A DNA stretch of 49,879 nucleotides from a virus, in the IMG/VR virus record IMGVR_UViG_3300037852_000143, positions 1 through 49,879 of that record; one strand, written 5' to 3'. The notes beneath the pieces were generated by a model that was not told where the DNA came from, searched no databases, and was given only the letters and a program-made list of their open reading frames with translations. Positions within the stretch are counted from its first letter, which is position 1. Each line of letters opens with the position of its first letter. Of the stretch, positions 30,734-38,471 are shown one piece after another. Both the position numbers and the translations under genes were made by a program.

Positions 30734-30858
30734 CGCGGGCCTCGCCGTCGACGTCGTCCGGTGCGCTTGCGCTGGTCGTCAGCGTCCTGTATCTGCCACT
30801 CGTCGCCGCTGAGAGCTACCGCCCAGTCGGCCGCGTCGGCTGCCGTGATCGGCGCCAT
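30730..30858 (-). CDS. 42-residue protein between portal and MuF
   Basis: ATG 30858 lies two bases after the portal stop TAA and the stop overlaps the MuF start, so it is tightly coupled. Sequence: PITAADAADWAVALSGDEW, then DADDQRKRTGRRRRRGPR; an acidic helix and a basic tail. Possibly a packaging or portal accessory peptide. Confidence 0.62.
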   Translation of the reverse strand: MAPITAADAADWAVALSGDEWQIQDADDQRKRTGRRRRRGPR

Positions 30859-30860
30859 GG

Positions 30861-32684
30861 TTACAGTGTGCGTCCGCCGGGCGGGTCCACAGCGTCCGGC
30901 GCGTTCGCCTGTGTGCCGTCCCCGGCGTTGCGGCGCCGGCGCTTGGGGTTCTCGTCGATGTTGCGGCTCCAGTCCACGAGCCCAGCCGACCCTGGAATGT
31001 ACGTGCAGTTGACGGGGCTCGAGCAGCTGCACTCGCTCTTGCCGCATGGGCAGACCCAGCTGTCGGTGGGGATGAAGTCGCGCATGAGGTCTGGGGTGGG
31101 GACGCCGTCGACGCCGGCGAGGCCTGAGCGGGTGGGCCATTCGCCGTCGCCGGTCGCGTGGTCGACGCGGTTGGGCGTGTCGAGCAGGTAGAGCGCCGCG
31201 AGCAGCTCCTCGCGGTCGAGTTCGCCTTGCCCTTCCCCGCCGGCGCCGCCCGTTGGTTTCACGGATTCGCTGCCGGTGCGCGGCTTGAGCTTGGCGATCG
31301 CCTTCGCCTTCTCGATTTCCTGCGGGTCGCTGGCTGTCGCCTGGCTGCCGGCGATCGCCGCTTGCCGCTCGGCTTGCTGCTGCGCCTCGATTTCCTTGCG
31401 TGCCCCGGGCTCTTGTGGTGGCAGGTCGGCGCGGTCGCGGAGGAAGTCCTCGAGCTGCCCGTCGGGGTGGATCGCGCCGTTGGCGATGAGTTCGCTGACG
31501 TATTCGCGGAGGTCCATGAGGGGCTCCTCCGCCATGCTCATCGACAGCGTGGGGAGTGGCGTGTCGGGCCCGTAGTTCAGGGCGACCCAGCGGGGGATGA
31601 GCATCTCGTTGCACTCGGCCTCCGGGATCGACCCCAAGGCCTCGCACGCCATGTTGAAGGGGCCCTCCTGCACGTCTGCGGTCGCGCGGGCGCCTACGCC
31701 GGACTGGCCGAGGCGGATGAACTCCTCGATGAACGCGGCGGCGATCGCGTCACGGTGATGTTCGAGGCTGGGCTTGGGGTCGCGGCCGCCCTTCGTGCCC
31801 GCGCGGCCCTCGATGCGGAACGTCCATCCGCCCTGGTCCTTGACGGTCGTCGCCTCGGGCCCGGGCATGATGAGGTAGGCGAGCTCGCCGGCGCGCAAGG
31901 CCGCGAGCTTCGTCTCGAGATCCGCCAACACGGCTGGCGAGGTGACGCCAGCGCGGGGCGGGAACACGACTGGGAGACCGAGACTCTCGAGCTCCTGCGC
32001 GATCGCGTCGAGCCGTTCGATCTTGTCCTTCAGCAGCCAGGGCTTGTAGCAGGGGCGGAGCATGCTGACGCCCTCGTAGTTGTCGCCCTCCGCGTCGACG
32101 CGGTAGTAGAGAAGGTCCTCGCGCGGGATGACGACGTAGCCGCGGAGGGGGAGGAACTGCTCGAGCGCCTGGAGCTCGTGGTCCTCGTCGAGGAGCCATC
32201 GGTAGATGGTGCGCGGCAAGCGCATCCCGATTCGTGAGGGGGTGACGAGTGTCTTGCCGTTGTGGATGGCGGTGGTCCAGGTGATCTCGAACGGGCAGTA
32301 GCCCCAGCGGACGAACGCGGGGAGGGCTTCGCCGAGGTGCGCCTTCCACCGCGGGCGGAGTGGGCTGGTGGCGCCTTGCGCGCCGAGGCCGAGGGCCCAC
32401 TCGAGGTTGTCGGCGACCTCCTGGTCCTTGGGGGTGGCTTCGTCGCCTCCGAAGGCCTCCACGCTCCACGCGGCGCTGACGACGGGGTTGATCGCCATGC
32501 GGACGGCGCGGCGTACGTCGGGGTCGCCGCGGTACATGGCGTCGTAGATGCGGAGGCCTTCTTGGCCGGTGAGGAGCGCGTTGAGCTCCTCGAGCTGCAG
32601 GAACCCGCTGACGTGCGCACGGCCGGAGTCACTGATCGGCTGGTCGTCGGTCGGCGGTCGCTTCAGGAAATCGAATAGGCCCAT
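30861..32684 (-). CDS. Portal protein (DUF935, Mu gp29-like)
   Basis: 607 residues, ATG 32684 on a late start element. Begins MGLFDFLKRPP; contains DAMYRGDPDVRRAVRMAINP, then AAWSVEAFGG, RWGYCPFEITW, LRPCYKPWLLKDKIERLDAI, and FIEEFIRLGQSGVGARATAD, the recognisable DUF935 framework. The last ~100 residues add Cys clusters (VCPCGKSECSCSSPVNC, ~560) and a Pro/Asn-rich tail beyond the core portal. Forms the dodecameric DNA channel. Mu-type portal in a phage with an integrase and long tail indicates mosaic ancestry. Confidence 0.9.
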   Translation of the reverse strand: MGLFDFLKRPPTDDQPISDSGRAHVSGFLQLEELNALLTGQEGLRIYDAMYRGDPDVRRAVRMAINPVVSAAWSVEAFGGDEATPKDQEVADNLEWALGLGAQGATSPLRPRWKAHLGEALPAFVRWGYCPFEITWTTAIHNGKTLVTPSRIGMRLPRTIYRWLLDEDHELQALEQFLPLRGYVVIPREDLLYYRVDAEGDNYEGVSMLRPCYKPWLLKDKIERLDAIAQELESLGLPVVFPPRAGVTSPAVLADLETKLAALRAGELAYLIMPGPEATTVKDQGGWTFRIEGRAGTKGGRDPKPSLEHHRDAIAAAFIEEFIRLGQSGVGARATADVQEGPFNMACEALGSIPEAECNEMLIPRWVALNYGPDTPLPTLSMSMAEEPLMDLREYVSELIANGAIHPDGQLEDFLRDRADLPPQEPGARKEIEAQQQAERQAAIAGSQATASDPQEIEKAKAIAKLKPRTGSESVKPTGGAGGEGQGELDREELLAALYLLDTPNRVDHATGDGEWPTRSGLAGVDGVPTPDLMRDFIPTDSWVCPCGKSECSCSSPVNCTYIPGSAGLVDWSRNIDENPKRRRRNAGDGTQANAPDAVDPPGGRTL

Positions 32685-32699
32685 GCGCCGGCGACTATC
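32682..32699 (-). promoter_or_regulatory. Late start element at portal gene
   Basis: Exact core plus one C before ATG 32684. Confidence 0.88.
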
Positions 32700-32724
32700 C
32701 GGGGCCTTGCTTGCGGGCGGGACG

Positions 32725-32910
32725 CTAGGTAGGCTGAGCGTCGCCTACGGAAGCACCGGCGGGCCCGGGCGCCACGCGAGCCGTCTGAGTAGGGGCGTCC
32801 GGGCCGGGCCGCGGGTCGCAGATGTAGCCGTAGAAGCACGCTGAGCAGAGCGTGCCCTGCTCGTGCGGCAGCAGCGGCCGGTCGCACTCGGTGCACAGCC
32901 GGCCGCGCAT
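32725..32910 (-). CDS. Small zinc-ribbon protein
   Basis: 61 residues, ATG 32910. CTECDRPLLPHEQGTLCSACF gives two C-x-x-C pairs spaced as in a zinc ribbon; the remainder is Pro/Ala-rich. Four bases after the SixA-like gene stop. Unknown role. Confidence 0.65.
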   Translation of the reverse strand: MRGRLCTECDRPLLPHEQGTLCSACFYGYICDPRPGPDAPTQTARVAPGPAGASVGDAQPT

Positions 32911-32914
32911 CCGG

Positions 32915-33391
32915 CTAGACCATGCTGGCGATCTGCTTCGGGGTCAGGAGCGTGGCGAGTTCGCCCTGGTTGTTGACGACGTGGATCTCCGCGACCGTGC
33001 CACGCGAGAGGTCGACGACGCGGCCGGTGAGGTGCGCCACGATGTTGTTGAACTCAGGCCCGTGACCGACGAGCAGGACCGCCTGGCTGTCCTTGATCAG
33101 GCCGACGGCCTCGCTGTTCGAGATTTCGAGGAGCTCCTTCTTGGTCTTGGGCTTGACGCCCTTCAGCTCCTGGCACGCGAGGACCGCGGTTTGGACGCAG
33201 CGGACGCGGGCGCTCGTGTAGCACGCGTGGAAGTCGGGCGCGATCGTGCGGAGCAGCTTCCCGGCGTTGATCGACTGGCGCACGCCCTTGGTGGTGAGGG
33301 GCCTGACGAAGTCCTCCTCGTACGAGTTGCTCGGTGACTTGTCGGCGGCGGTGCCGTGCCGTAGGAGCCAGAGCTGGGCGTTGTCGATCAT
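32915..33391 (-). CDS. SixA-like histidine phosphatase (phosphoglycerate-mutase superfamily)
   Basis: 158 residues, ATG 33391 on a late start element. Catalytic LLRHGTAAD with His12 after Arg11, TSARVRCVQTA (Ser/Arg pocket), and LVGHGPEFNNIVAHL with His110: all key residues of the family are present. Short SixA-type members remove phosphate from phosphohistidine. Rare in phages and expressed here with packaging genes, so it may rewire a host phosphorelay or act on a phosphorylated metabolite late in infection. Activity likely, substrate unknown. Confidence 0.85.
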   Translation of the reverse strand: MIDNAQLWLLRHGTAADKSPSNSYEEDFVRPLTTKGVRQSINAGKLLRTIAPDFHACYTSARVRCVQTAVLACQELKGVKPKTKKELLEISNSEAVGLIKDSQAVLLVGHGPEFNNIVAHLTGRVVDLSRGTVAEIHVVNNQGELATLLTPKQIASMV

Positions 33392-33408
33392 GGTCGCCGG
33401 CGACTATC
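33389..33408 (-). promoter_or_regulatory. Late start element at SixA-like gene
   Basis: Core followed by ACC and ATG 33391, among the longest core-to-start spacings of the set. Confidence 0.87.
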
Positions 33409-33497
33409 TCCGCGTCCGTTGCGAGAGCTACTTTGGAGGTCTGCATTGACCCAGCGCCTCCCTGACGGCGCCTTACCAGCGGCGCCGGTTCCCGTTC

Positions 33498-34166
33498 CTA
33501 GTGCAGGTGGCCGGTGAGCAGCGCGATCACGACTAGCAGCACGGACGCGATCGCAAAGGCGTTCTGCCGGAACCCTTCGACCGTGTTGTGCGCGCCGTGG
33601 CGTTCGCCGGTGCTGTCCGCGGCGGCGGTCTGTTGCAGGGTTAGCTGGTGGCGCAGAGCGGCGAACTGCGCGTCGGCGACCTCCCGCGGAATGAACGTGG
33701 CGTTCAGCTTCGCGCGGTCTTCCGCCTGGGAGCGCTCGCGGTCGGCGGACTGGGCGCGCCACTCGTTGACGCCCTCGAACCGCCGCTCGGTCGCCTGCTC
33801 CTGCTTGAGCACGGCCTCCTTCTGCGCGGCGGTCGCGAGCTCGAGAACGCCGCGCAGGGCGGCGAGGCGCTCTGACATCTCGCCGCGGAGCGCCTCCTGG
33901 TCGGCCTGGGCGCGCAGCGCGATGCGGTCGGTCGCGATCTCGGCCTTCGTGACGGCCTCCTTCTGCGCGGTCAGCGCGGCGTCGAGGGCCTTCTGCTTCT
34001 CCTCGAACTGCGCGAGCACGAACGCGAGCACGCCCTCGATCTGCGCGACCGTGAACGTACGAAGGTCCTCGATCTGGACGTCGCGGGTCGTGAGCTTCGC
34101 CTCGATCGCGTCGGGGCCAGGCGGCTCGAACCGCACGAGCTGAACGTCGTGCTCAGGCTGGGACAC
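33498..34166 (-). CDS. Coiled-coil protein with C-terminal membrane anchor
   Basis: 222 residues, GTG 34166 overlapping the PLD gene by 14 bases. Residues ~40-180 are a long charged coiled coil with repeated QKEAV units (ALTAQKEAVTKAEIATDR, then ATAAQKEAVLKQEQATERR). One transmembrane helix at the extreme C-terminus (AIASVLLVVIALLTGHLH). Tail-anchored topology. Similar proteins occur in many actinophages without known function. Could tether the PLD-like protein or shape the membrane. Confidence 0.72.
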   Translation of the reverse strand: MSQPEHDVQLVRFEPPGPDAIEAKLTTRDVQIEDLRTFTVAQIEGVLAFVLAQFEEKQKALDAALTAQKEAVTKAEIATDRIALRAQADQEALRGEMSERLAALRGVLELATAAQKEAVLKQEQATERRFEGVNEWRAQSADRERSQAEDRAKLNATFIPREVADAQFAALRHQLTLQQTAAADSTGERHGAHNTVEGFRQNAFAIASVLLVVIALLTGHLH

Positions 34167-34770
34167 TCGGCGCCTGCTGTGCGAGCGCGGTGGCGTGCTC
34201 TTCGTCGAGCTCCTGCGAGAACTTGGCGACCTCGACGGGGTTGATGTACACGGTGAGGGTGTTGTTCTGCGCCTTACGGCCAGTGTTGCTGCCGTCGGCG
34301 GCGACGATCGTGCCCTCCCCGCTCGCTGACCAGTTGGTGGATCCCTCGAACGCGACGAGGCCGTCGATGACGCCGCCCTTCGTGTGCGTGATCTGATGCG
34401 TCGCGGACTGGCCGACCGCGAACGACGCGCGCATCTCGGGGTCCCACGCGGCGAGGATCTTCTTCTCGTGCACGCCGCCGGCCTGGCTCTTGTCGAGCGT
34501 CCCTTGGACGAAGATGTGCTCGTCGGTGATCGCCTCTATGAGGGCGTTGAGAGCGTCGTCGTCGTACCCGAACATGTTGAGCTTCAGGTTGCGGCTGCAC
34601 CGGCCGAGGAGGTGGGCGAGGATGGCGTGGACGTCGTCGCGGCCGACGTAGAACACGCGCATGTCCTGGCTGTCGTTGGGCCCGAACTGCTTCTCGCGGG
34701 TGTAGGGCGCGAGCTCGTCGAGCGTGAAGGCCTGGAGCGTCTGTGTGGGGTCGGTGGTGGCGTCCGGCAT
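34153..34770 (-). CDS. Phospholipase D superfamily protein (single HKD, Nuc-like)
   Basis: 205 residues, ATG 34770 on a late start element. HTKGGVIDGLVAFEGSTNWS (129-148) contains His129-x-Lys131-x4-Asp136 followed by GSTNWS, the complete HKD motif. Single-motif proteins of this size act as dimers and are often nucleases (Nuc/BfiI type). Earlier RVFYVGRDDVHAILAHLLG provides the usual N-terminal strand-helix. Placed between terminase and portal genes; might degrade host or competing DNA, or cleave lipids. Confidence 0.82.
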   Translation of the reverse strand: MPDATTDPTQTLQAFTLDELAPYTREKQFGPNDSQDMRVFYVGRDDVHAILAHLLGRCSRNLKLNMFGYDDDALNALIEAITDEHIFVQGTLDKSQAGGVHEKKILAAWDPEMRASFAVGQSATHQITHTKGGVIDGLVAFEGSTNWSASGEGTIVAADGSNTGRKAQNNTLTVYINPVEVAKFSQELDEEHATALAQQAPSVPA

Positions 34771-34786
34771 CGCGCCGGCGACTATC
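34768..34786 (-). promoter_or_regulatory. Late start element at PLD gene
   Basis: Core followed by CG and ATG 34770; upstream stop TGA overlaps GATAG. Confidence 0.88.
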
Positions 34787-34994
34787 AGTCTTCGCCCCAA
34801 ACCACCAGCGCAACGAGCCAGTGCACGACGATCGCGAGGCCCCAGACGATGATGCCGACCTCCCAGAGCGATTCGGGGTAGACCGCGCATAGCGCGATGA
34901 ACACGCTCAGCACGGCGGCCTCTACGAAGCCCGTGACGTACCCGAAGAGCATGGGTGAGATCTTCATCGCCGAGTCCAGGTCCAGCGGGCGCAT
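34785..34994 (-). CDS. Small two-pass membrane protein
   Basis: 69 residues from ATG 34994 (GTG 35018 gives 77). Two hydrophobic helices: FGYVTGFVEAAVLSVFIALC and VGIIVWGLAIVVHWLVALVV, joined by a short loop with Pro-Glu. Holin-like shape but far from the lysis genes. Its stop lies in the PLD start element. Unknown function. Confidence 0.6.
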   Translation of the reverse strand: MRPLDLDSAMKISPMLFGYVTGFVEAAVLSVFIALCAVYPESLWEVGIIVWGLAIVVHWLVALVVWGED

Positions 34995-35325
34995 GGTTCG
35001 CACGTCGAGTAGTACCACCAGGCGCCCACGAAGGCGGTTCGCATGCTCCAGCGCCTGGACGTCGGCATGGTCACCTCACAGTCTGCGGCGGGGGCCCGGG
35101 CCAGACACGATGGCCGGAGAGTGCCTGGCCGGGCCGCCACGACGAGGGGAGGAGGGGTAGCCCCGCCGCTGCCGTTCTTTCGCACGAACCTGCTCGAGCA
35201 GCGGAAGCAGGGCCGCTCGAGTCACGTTCGTGCTGCGCGCTCCCGAGGGTAGGAGCGCACGCTCAAGCCCCGCTGGTGGCGGGGTTCCTCTTCGCATGCT
35301 GTGTTTGGCCTCGCGCCCCTGTCGG
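34995..35325. other. Non-coding gap with hairpins
   Basis: No convincing coding frame. Contains a 10-bp palindrome GGCCCGGGCC (~35093), a CTCGAG-flanked imperfect repeat (~35189-35220) and the hairpin 35266-35286. Probably carries termination for the genes above and a promoter for the membrane protein gene below. Confidence 0.5.
35266..35286 (+). terminator. Hairpin, possibly bidirectional terminator
   Basis: AGCCCCGC-N5-GCGGGGTT forms an 8-bp stem; TTCCTCTT follows on the plus strand. On the minus strand it lies 40 bases past the stop of the 100-residue gene. Confidence 0.5.
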
Positions 35326-35628
35326 TCAGACGGGTGCGAACTCGGGGTCGCGCCACGGACGCGTCACCTGCGCCCCGCGAGGGCCGGTGGGGTCGCGTTG
35401 CACGGCCTCGTTGAATGCCGGGGTGACGCGGTCCTCCCAGAGCGACAGGAGCTCGCTGAGCCCGCGGTAGCGCTGGTCGGTGTCATCGATCCCGGCCTCT
35501 TGGGCGATGTCCTTCGCCCGGGACAGGTGGTAGTTGGCTAGGGCGCTCATGTTGGCGCACACCTCGACAGCCGCGCCTGCGGCTGCCAGCTGGACGTCGA
35601 ACATGGCGTCGCCTCTCGACGCGTCCAT
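35326..35628 (-). CDS. Hypothetical helical protein downstream of TerL
   Basis: 100 residues, ATG 35628 preceded by GGGAGAG (a real Shine-Dalgarno site, unlike its late neighbours). Mostly helical: MSALANYHLSRAKDIAQEAG, then YRGLSELLSLWEDRVTPAFN. Lone gene with a following hairpin. Unrecognised. Confidence 0.65.
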   Translation of the reverse strand: MDASRGDAMFDVQLAAAGAAVEVCANMSALANYHLSRAKDIAQEAGIDDTDQRYRGLSELLSLWEDRVTPAFNEAVQRDPTGPRGAQVTRPWRDPEFAPV

Positions 35629-35720
35629 TGTTGCTCTCCCTTGCTTGGTGGTCCAGCGGTGGCGCCCTGGAAGTCGTCCCTACTGGCTGGCGCGCACGGT
35701 ACGCCCCACAGGGTGCCCCG

Positions 35721-35912
35721 TCAAGGGCGCAGCGGGCGCAGCGACTCGAACCAGCGCAGATCGTCGACGGTGACCTCGCAGCTGAACTCGAGCGCCGCCG
35801 CTGGCGTCACGCCGTGCTCGCATAGGAGCGGCGCGGTTAGCGAGATCAGCCCACACGCCGAACAGCCCGGGAACCAGCCATAGGCGGTCTCGACGAAGCC
35901 AGGCCTGTCCAT
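35721..35912 (-). CDS. Small Cys-containing hypothetical protein
   Basis: 63 residues from ATG 35912 (GGAG three bases upstream); ATG 35924 possible. FPGCSACGLISL and LCEHGV supply potential zinc ligands; the C-terminus is VDDLRWFESLRPLRP. The start codon follows the TerL stop by 41 bases. Unrecognised. Confidence 0.55.
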   Translation of the reverse strand: MDRPGFVETAYGWFPGCSACGLISLTAPLLCEHGVTPAAALEFSCEVTVDDLRWFESLRPLRP

Positions 35913-35952
35913 ATCTCCGTCCATTTGGTCACAATTATGGACACATTTCTGG

Positions 35953-37476
35953 TCAGAGTTCCTGGGTGGCAAGGCCCCCGGTCACGGTCTGCCCGATCGA
36001 CTGCTGCCGCGTTGCGACCAGTTGCAGTTCCGGCAACGCAAGCGCCGCGTACGCGTAGCAGTCGGCCTGGTCGTCATGCACGCCGCTGGGGAACGCGAGG
36101 AGCTCCCGCTCGTATGCTTCGAGCCAGTCCGCGCCGGCGCGGTGAAACACCGTGTGCGCCTCATAGCGTGGGACGGCGCCCTGCGCCCGGATGACCTTGT
36201 CTTTGTCGGCCTCGAGCGCCACGATCGGCAGGCCCTGCCGGATCAGTTCGCCGATCACGCGGGAGCCGTACGCGTTGCTCTCGATCCGCACGTCGACGGG
36301 GAGATGCAGGTCGTAATACCGTCGGATCGCGGCGGCGAGATTCTCGACGTCGAACCTGACCCGCTCGACGTCGAGCAGCAGGAGGTCCATCCAGGGGGTG
36401 ACGCCCCAGAGGCACATCGCGGTGTAGTCCGCGGTCTCCTTCTCTGAGAACGCCGGGTCGATCGTCACGAACCGGTAGAGGTAGCCGCGGCCGACGGTCC
36501 GGTCGTCCTCGCCCTCGGCGCCGAGCATCCAGTACAGGTCGTTCTCGGGGTCCTCCCGGAAGTACCGGAACCAGTGCCGCTGGTAGATCGCGCCCCCCGC
36601 CGGCACGGGGCGCTGCTGGTACATCGCCTGCCAGTAGTAGCCGCCGACGCCGCGCTTGGTCTCCTCGAGGTTCGCGAGCGGGAACCGCTCGGGCCAGAGT
36701 GGAGCGCCTGGCTCGCGGCCGAGCTGGTCGTCCTCCTCGGCGATCGCCGGCAGGCTGAGGACCTCCCACTGGTCGCCGCCTTCGCGCATGTCTTCGAGGA
36801 GCCAGCCGGCGAGGTCGCCCTCGTGCCAGCGGGTTTGCATCAGCACGACGGCGGCGCCGGCGTTCAGCCGGGTGCGGGCGGTGCTCTTCCACCACTCGAT
36901 CTGCTTCGCCCGGATCACTTCGCTCGAGGCCTCCTCGGCGTCCTTGAGGGGGTCGTCGATGATCAACAGCTCGGCGCCGAACCCGGTGATGGGGCCGCCG
37001 ACACCGGCGGTGTTCATGCCGCCGTCGTGCTTGTCGAGGTTCCAGTGGTCGACCGCCTTGCTGGCGGGGTTGACCTCGACGTCGAACCACTCCTGACCGT
37101 GGTCCTCGAGGACGTCGCGGCTCTTGCGGCCCCAGTTGTATGCCAAGGCGGCGCCGTAGCTGCAGAGGATCACGCGCTTGTTGGGGTTCAGGCCGAGGAA
37201 CCACGGCGGCATGAAGTTGCTGATGAGCATGCTCTTGCCGCTGCGTGGTGGCTGGAACACCATGAGCCGCTTGATCTCGCCGCGCTCGACGGCGCAGAGC
37301 TTCTCGTCGATCGCCAGCAGGTGGCGGGCGGGCGTCCAGCGGCCTTGGCTGCTGATGAACGCGAGGCCGGCGGGGCTGACGCGCGCGAGCGCACGCTTGA
37401 CTTCAGGGTCTAGGGACGAGCTGGCGGAGTAGCTCGCGAGCAGCATCGCTAGCTGCTTTGCGGGCGGCCGGGTCAT
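35953..37476 (-). CDS. terL: Terminase large subunit
   Basis: 507 residues, ATG 37476 on a late start element inside the 3' end of terS. ATPase: PPRSGKS (76-82, Walker A), LIIDDP (171-176, Walker B), coupling segment LMQTRWHEGD (~212-221). Nuclease: TIDPAFS with Asp340, RIESNAYG (Glu399), GVHDDQADC (Asp468/469), the RNase-H-like acidic set. Drives DNA translocation and cutting. Standard length. Start overlaps terS by 74 bases. Confidence 0.95.
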   Translation of the reverse strand: MTRPPAKQLAMLLASYSASSSLDPEVKRALARVSPAGLAFISSQGRWTPARHLLAIDEKLCAVERGEIKRLMVFQPPRSGKSMLISNFMPPWFLGLNPNKRVILCSYGAALAYNWGRKSRDVLEDHGQEWFDVEVNPASKAVDHWNLDKHDGGMNTAGVGGPITGFGAELLIIDDPLKDAEEASSEVIRAKQIEWWKSTARTRLNAGAAVVLMQTRWHEGDLAGWLLEDMREGGDQWEVLSLPAIAEEDDQLGREPGAPLWPERFPLANLEETKRGVGGYYWQAMYQQRPVPAGGAIYQRHWFRYFREDPENDLYWMLGAEGEDDRTVGRGYLYRFVTIDPAFSEKETADYTAMCLWGVTPWMDLLLLDVERVRFDVENLAAAIRRYYDLHLPVDVRIESNAYGSRVIGELIRQGLPIVALEADKDKVIRAQGAVPRYEAHTVFHRAGADWLEAYERELLAFPSGVHDDQADCYAYAALALPELQLVATRQQSIGQTVTGGLATQEL

Positions 37477-37891
37477 CGCCGGCGACTATCACCGCGAGCG
37501 GGTCGCCCGTTTCAGAACCCTTCACCTCGACGTGTTGGCCGGGCTTGCCGTACACGCGGTCGAGCAGCCGCTCGTACACGGCGATGCGGGCGGCGTGATC
37601 GGGGACGTCGGACACGTTGACCTCGCCCTCGTACTTCGCGACGAGCACGCTCGAGCGTGCCGCCTCGAAGTACGCGTCGACGAGCTCGACCAGGCGCTCC
37701 TCGACGAGCTCACGCATTCGGGTGTGGGGCGGCGGGAGCCGCGGCCGCCCCGACCCGGGTTGGGGGCCGCCGAAACCTCTCCTATCCTCACCTTTCCTCA
37801 CGTGCGCCAGGCACGTGTCGGCGTCCTTCAGCGGCGGTGACTTGCACCGCTTGCCCGCCTTGGTCTTGCTCTTGCATCGCCGCCGTGCCAT
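37403..37891 (-). CDS. Terminase small subunit-like protein with N-terminal zinc motif
   Basis: 162 residues, ATG 37891 on a late start element. The N-terminus CKSKTKAGKRCKSPPLKDAD, then TCLAH, is a compact Cys/His zinc motif, followed by FGGPQPGSGRPR, a typical terminase small subunit signature. Helical middle: RMRELVEERLVELVDAYFEA, then AVYERLLDRVYGKP. The C-terminus (from VIVAGDD) is partly encoded by the terL start element. Recognises the packaging site and activates TerL. Confidence 0.8.
   Translation of the reverse strand: MARRRCKSKTKAGKRCKSPPLKDADTCLAHVRKGEDRRGFGGPQPGSGRPRLPPPHTRMRELVEERLVELVDAYFEAARSSVLVAKYEGEVNVSDVPDHAARIAVYERLLDRVYGKPGQHVEVKGSETGDPLAVIVAGDDPAARKAASDAARELLRQLVPRP
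37474..37490 (-). promoter_or_regulatory. Late start element at terL, inside terS
   Basis: Exact core abutting ATG 37476. Read in the terS frame it encodes VIVAGDD. Confidence 0.88.
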
Positions 37892-38015
37892 CGCCGGCGA
37901 CTATCGGAGGCAGGTTGATCCGCCCGTGGTCGCGGTCGAGCTTGAGGAACGCGTGGCCGCACTCCGGGCAGGTGACGGGGTGCGCCTTGAATGCCGGCTC
38001 GGGCGGCTCATGCAC
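37788..38015 (-). CDS. Small zinc-finger-like protein overlapping terS
   Basis: 75 residues, ATG 38015. Residues 1-37 (PAFKAHPVTCPECGHAFLKL, then DRDHGRINL) look genuine, with one C-x-x-C pair. From residue ~37 the frame is the terS start element (PIVAGDG) and then terS out of frame, giving a low-complexity tail. The functional part may be only the first half. Overlaps terS by 104 bases. Confidence 0.5.
   Translation of the reverse strand: MHEPPEPAFKAHPVTCPECGHAFLKLDRDHGRINLPPIVAGDGTAAMQEQDQGGQAVQVTAAEGRRHVPGAREER
37889..37905 (-). promoter_or_regulatory. Late start element at terS
   Basis: Exact core abutting ATG 37891; read in the upstream frame it encodes PIVAGDG. Confidence 0.88.
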
Positions 38016-38244
38016 AGCGCTCCAGCGCCTGGGCCTCGCGATAGAGCCGGTTACGCGCGGCCGCCTCGCTTTTCACGCGCGGCAGTTCACGGACCATGTC
38101 CAGCCGCGCCGCTGCGGCGTCGGTCGGTGTGCGCGCGAACAGGAACCGATCGAACGCGGCGAGGTACGCGCGGGCGCCGTCGGTGAGCTCGGGGACATCG
38201 TGGTCGCCCGGCCCTCGCATGGCGCGCGGCAAGTAGCCGGTCAC
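38008..38244 (-). CDS. Small hypothetical protein in sigma-like gene cluster
   Basis: 78 residues, GTG 38244 overlapping the HTH gene stop (GTGA) and its own end overlapping the next ATG by 8 bases. Helical: ELTDGARAYLAAFDRFLFAR, then VKSEAAARNRLYREAQALER. Not recognised. Coupling to the two upstream genes suggests a shared role. Confidence 0.6.
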   Translation of the reverse strand: MTGYLPRAMRGPGDHDVPELTDGARAYLAAFDRFLFARTPTDAAAARLDMVRELPRVKSEAAARNRLYREAQALERCA

Positions 38245-38471
38245 GATCGTCCCTGACGGTCGCCCTGGTCCAGGAGCTCGGCAGCCCTCTTCACGCGCGC
38301 CTCGGCAATCCTCAGCGCCGGCGCGCTCGCGGTGGCGAGCTGTCGCGCGATTTCGCTGCGGCGGTAGCCGGCGGCCTGCAGCACGGCGACCTGCTGAGCG
38401 AGCTTAATCTCGGGCTCCAGGTCCTGGATTAGCGCGCGGCGCAGACGGGAGAGGAACTCGCTGGCCATCAC
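38241..38471 (-). CDS. Small HTH protein, possible sigma region-4 partner
   Basis: 76 residues (GTG 38471 or ATG 38468). Helix-turn-helix: KLAQQVAVLQAAGYRRSEIA, then RQLATASAPALRIAEARVKR, AAELL. The spacing and the final RVKRAAELL helix recall sigma region 4.2 (e.g. EIAxxLgxsxxTvxxrxxRArxxL), but no diagnostic residue proves it. Translation is coupled to the sigma-2-like gene by GTGA overlap. A separate region-4 protein would parallel split sigma systems such as SigO-RsoA. Alternative: ordinary HTH, e.g. a DNA-binding packaging protein. Confidence 0.55.
   Translation of the reverse strand: MMASEFLSRLRRALIQDLEPEIKLAQQVAVLQAAGYRRSEIARQLATASAPALRIAEARVKRAAELLDQGDRQGRS

Noticed and set aside
30859-31647. 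Long minus-strand frame inside the portal gene
   Set aside because: Arg-rich shadow of the portal; only its last 42 codons (30730-30858), which have their own ATG between portal and MuF, are kept.
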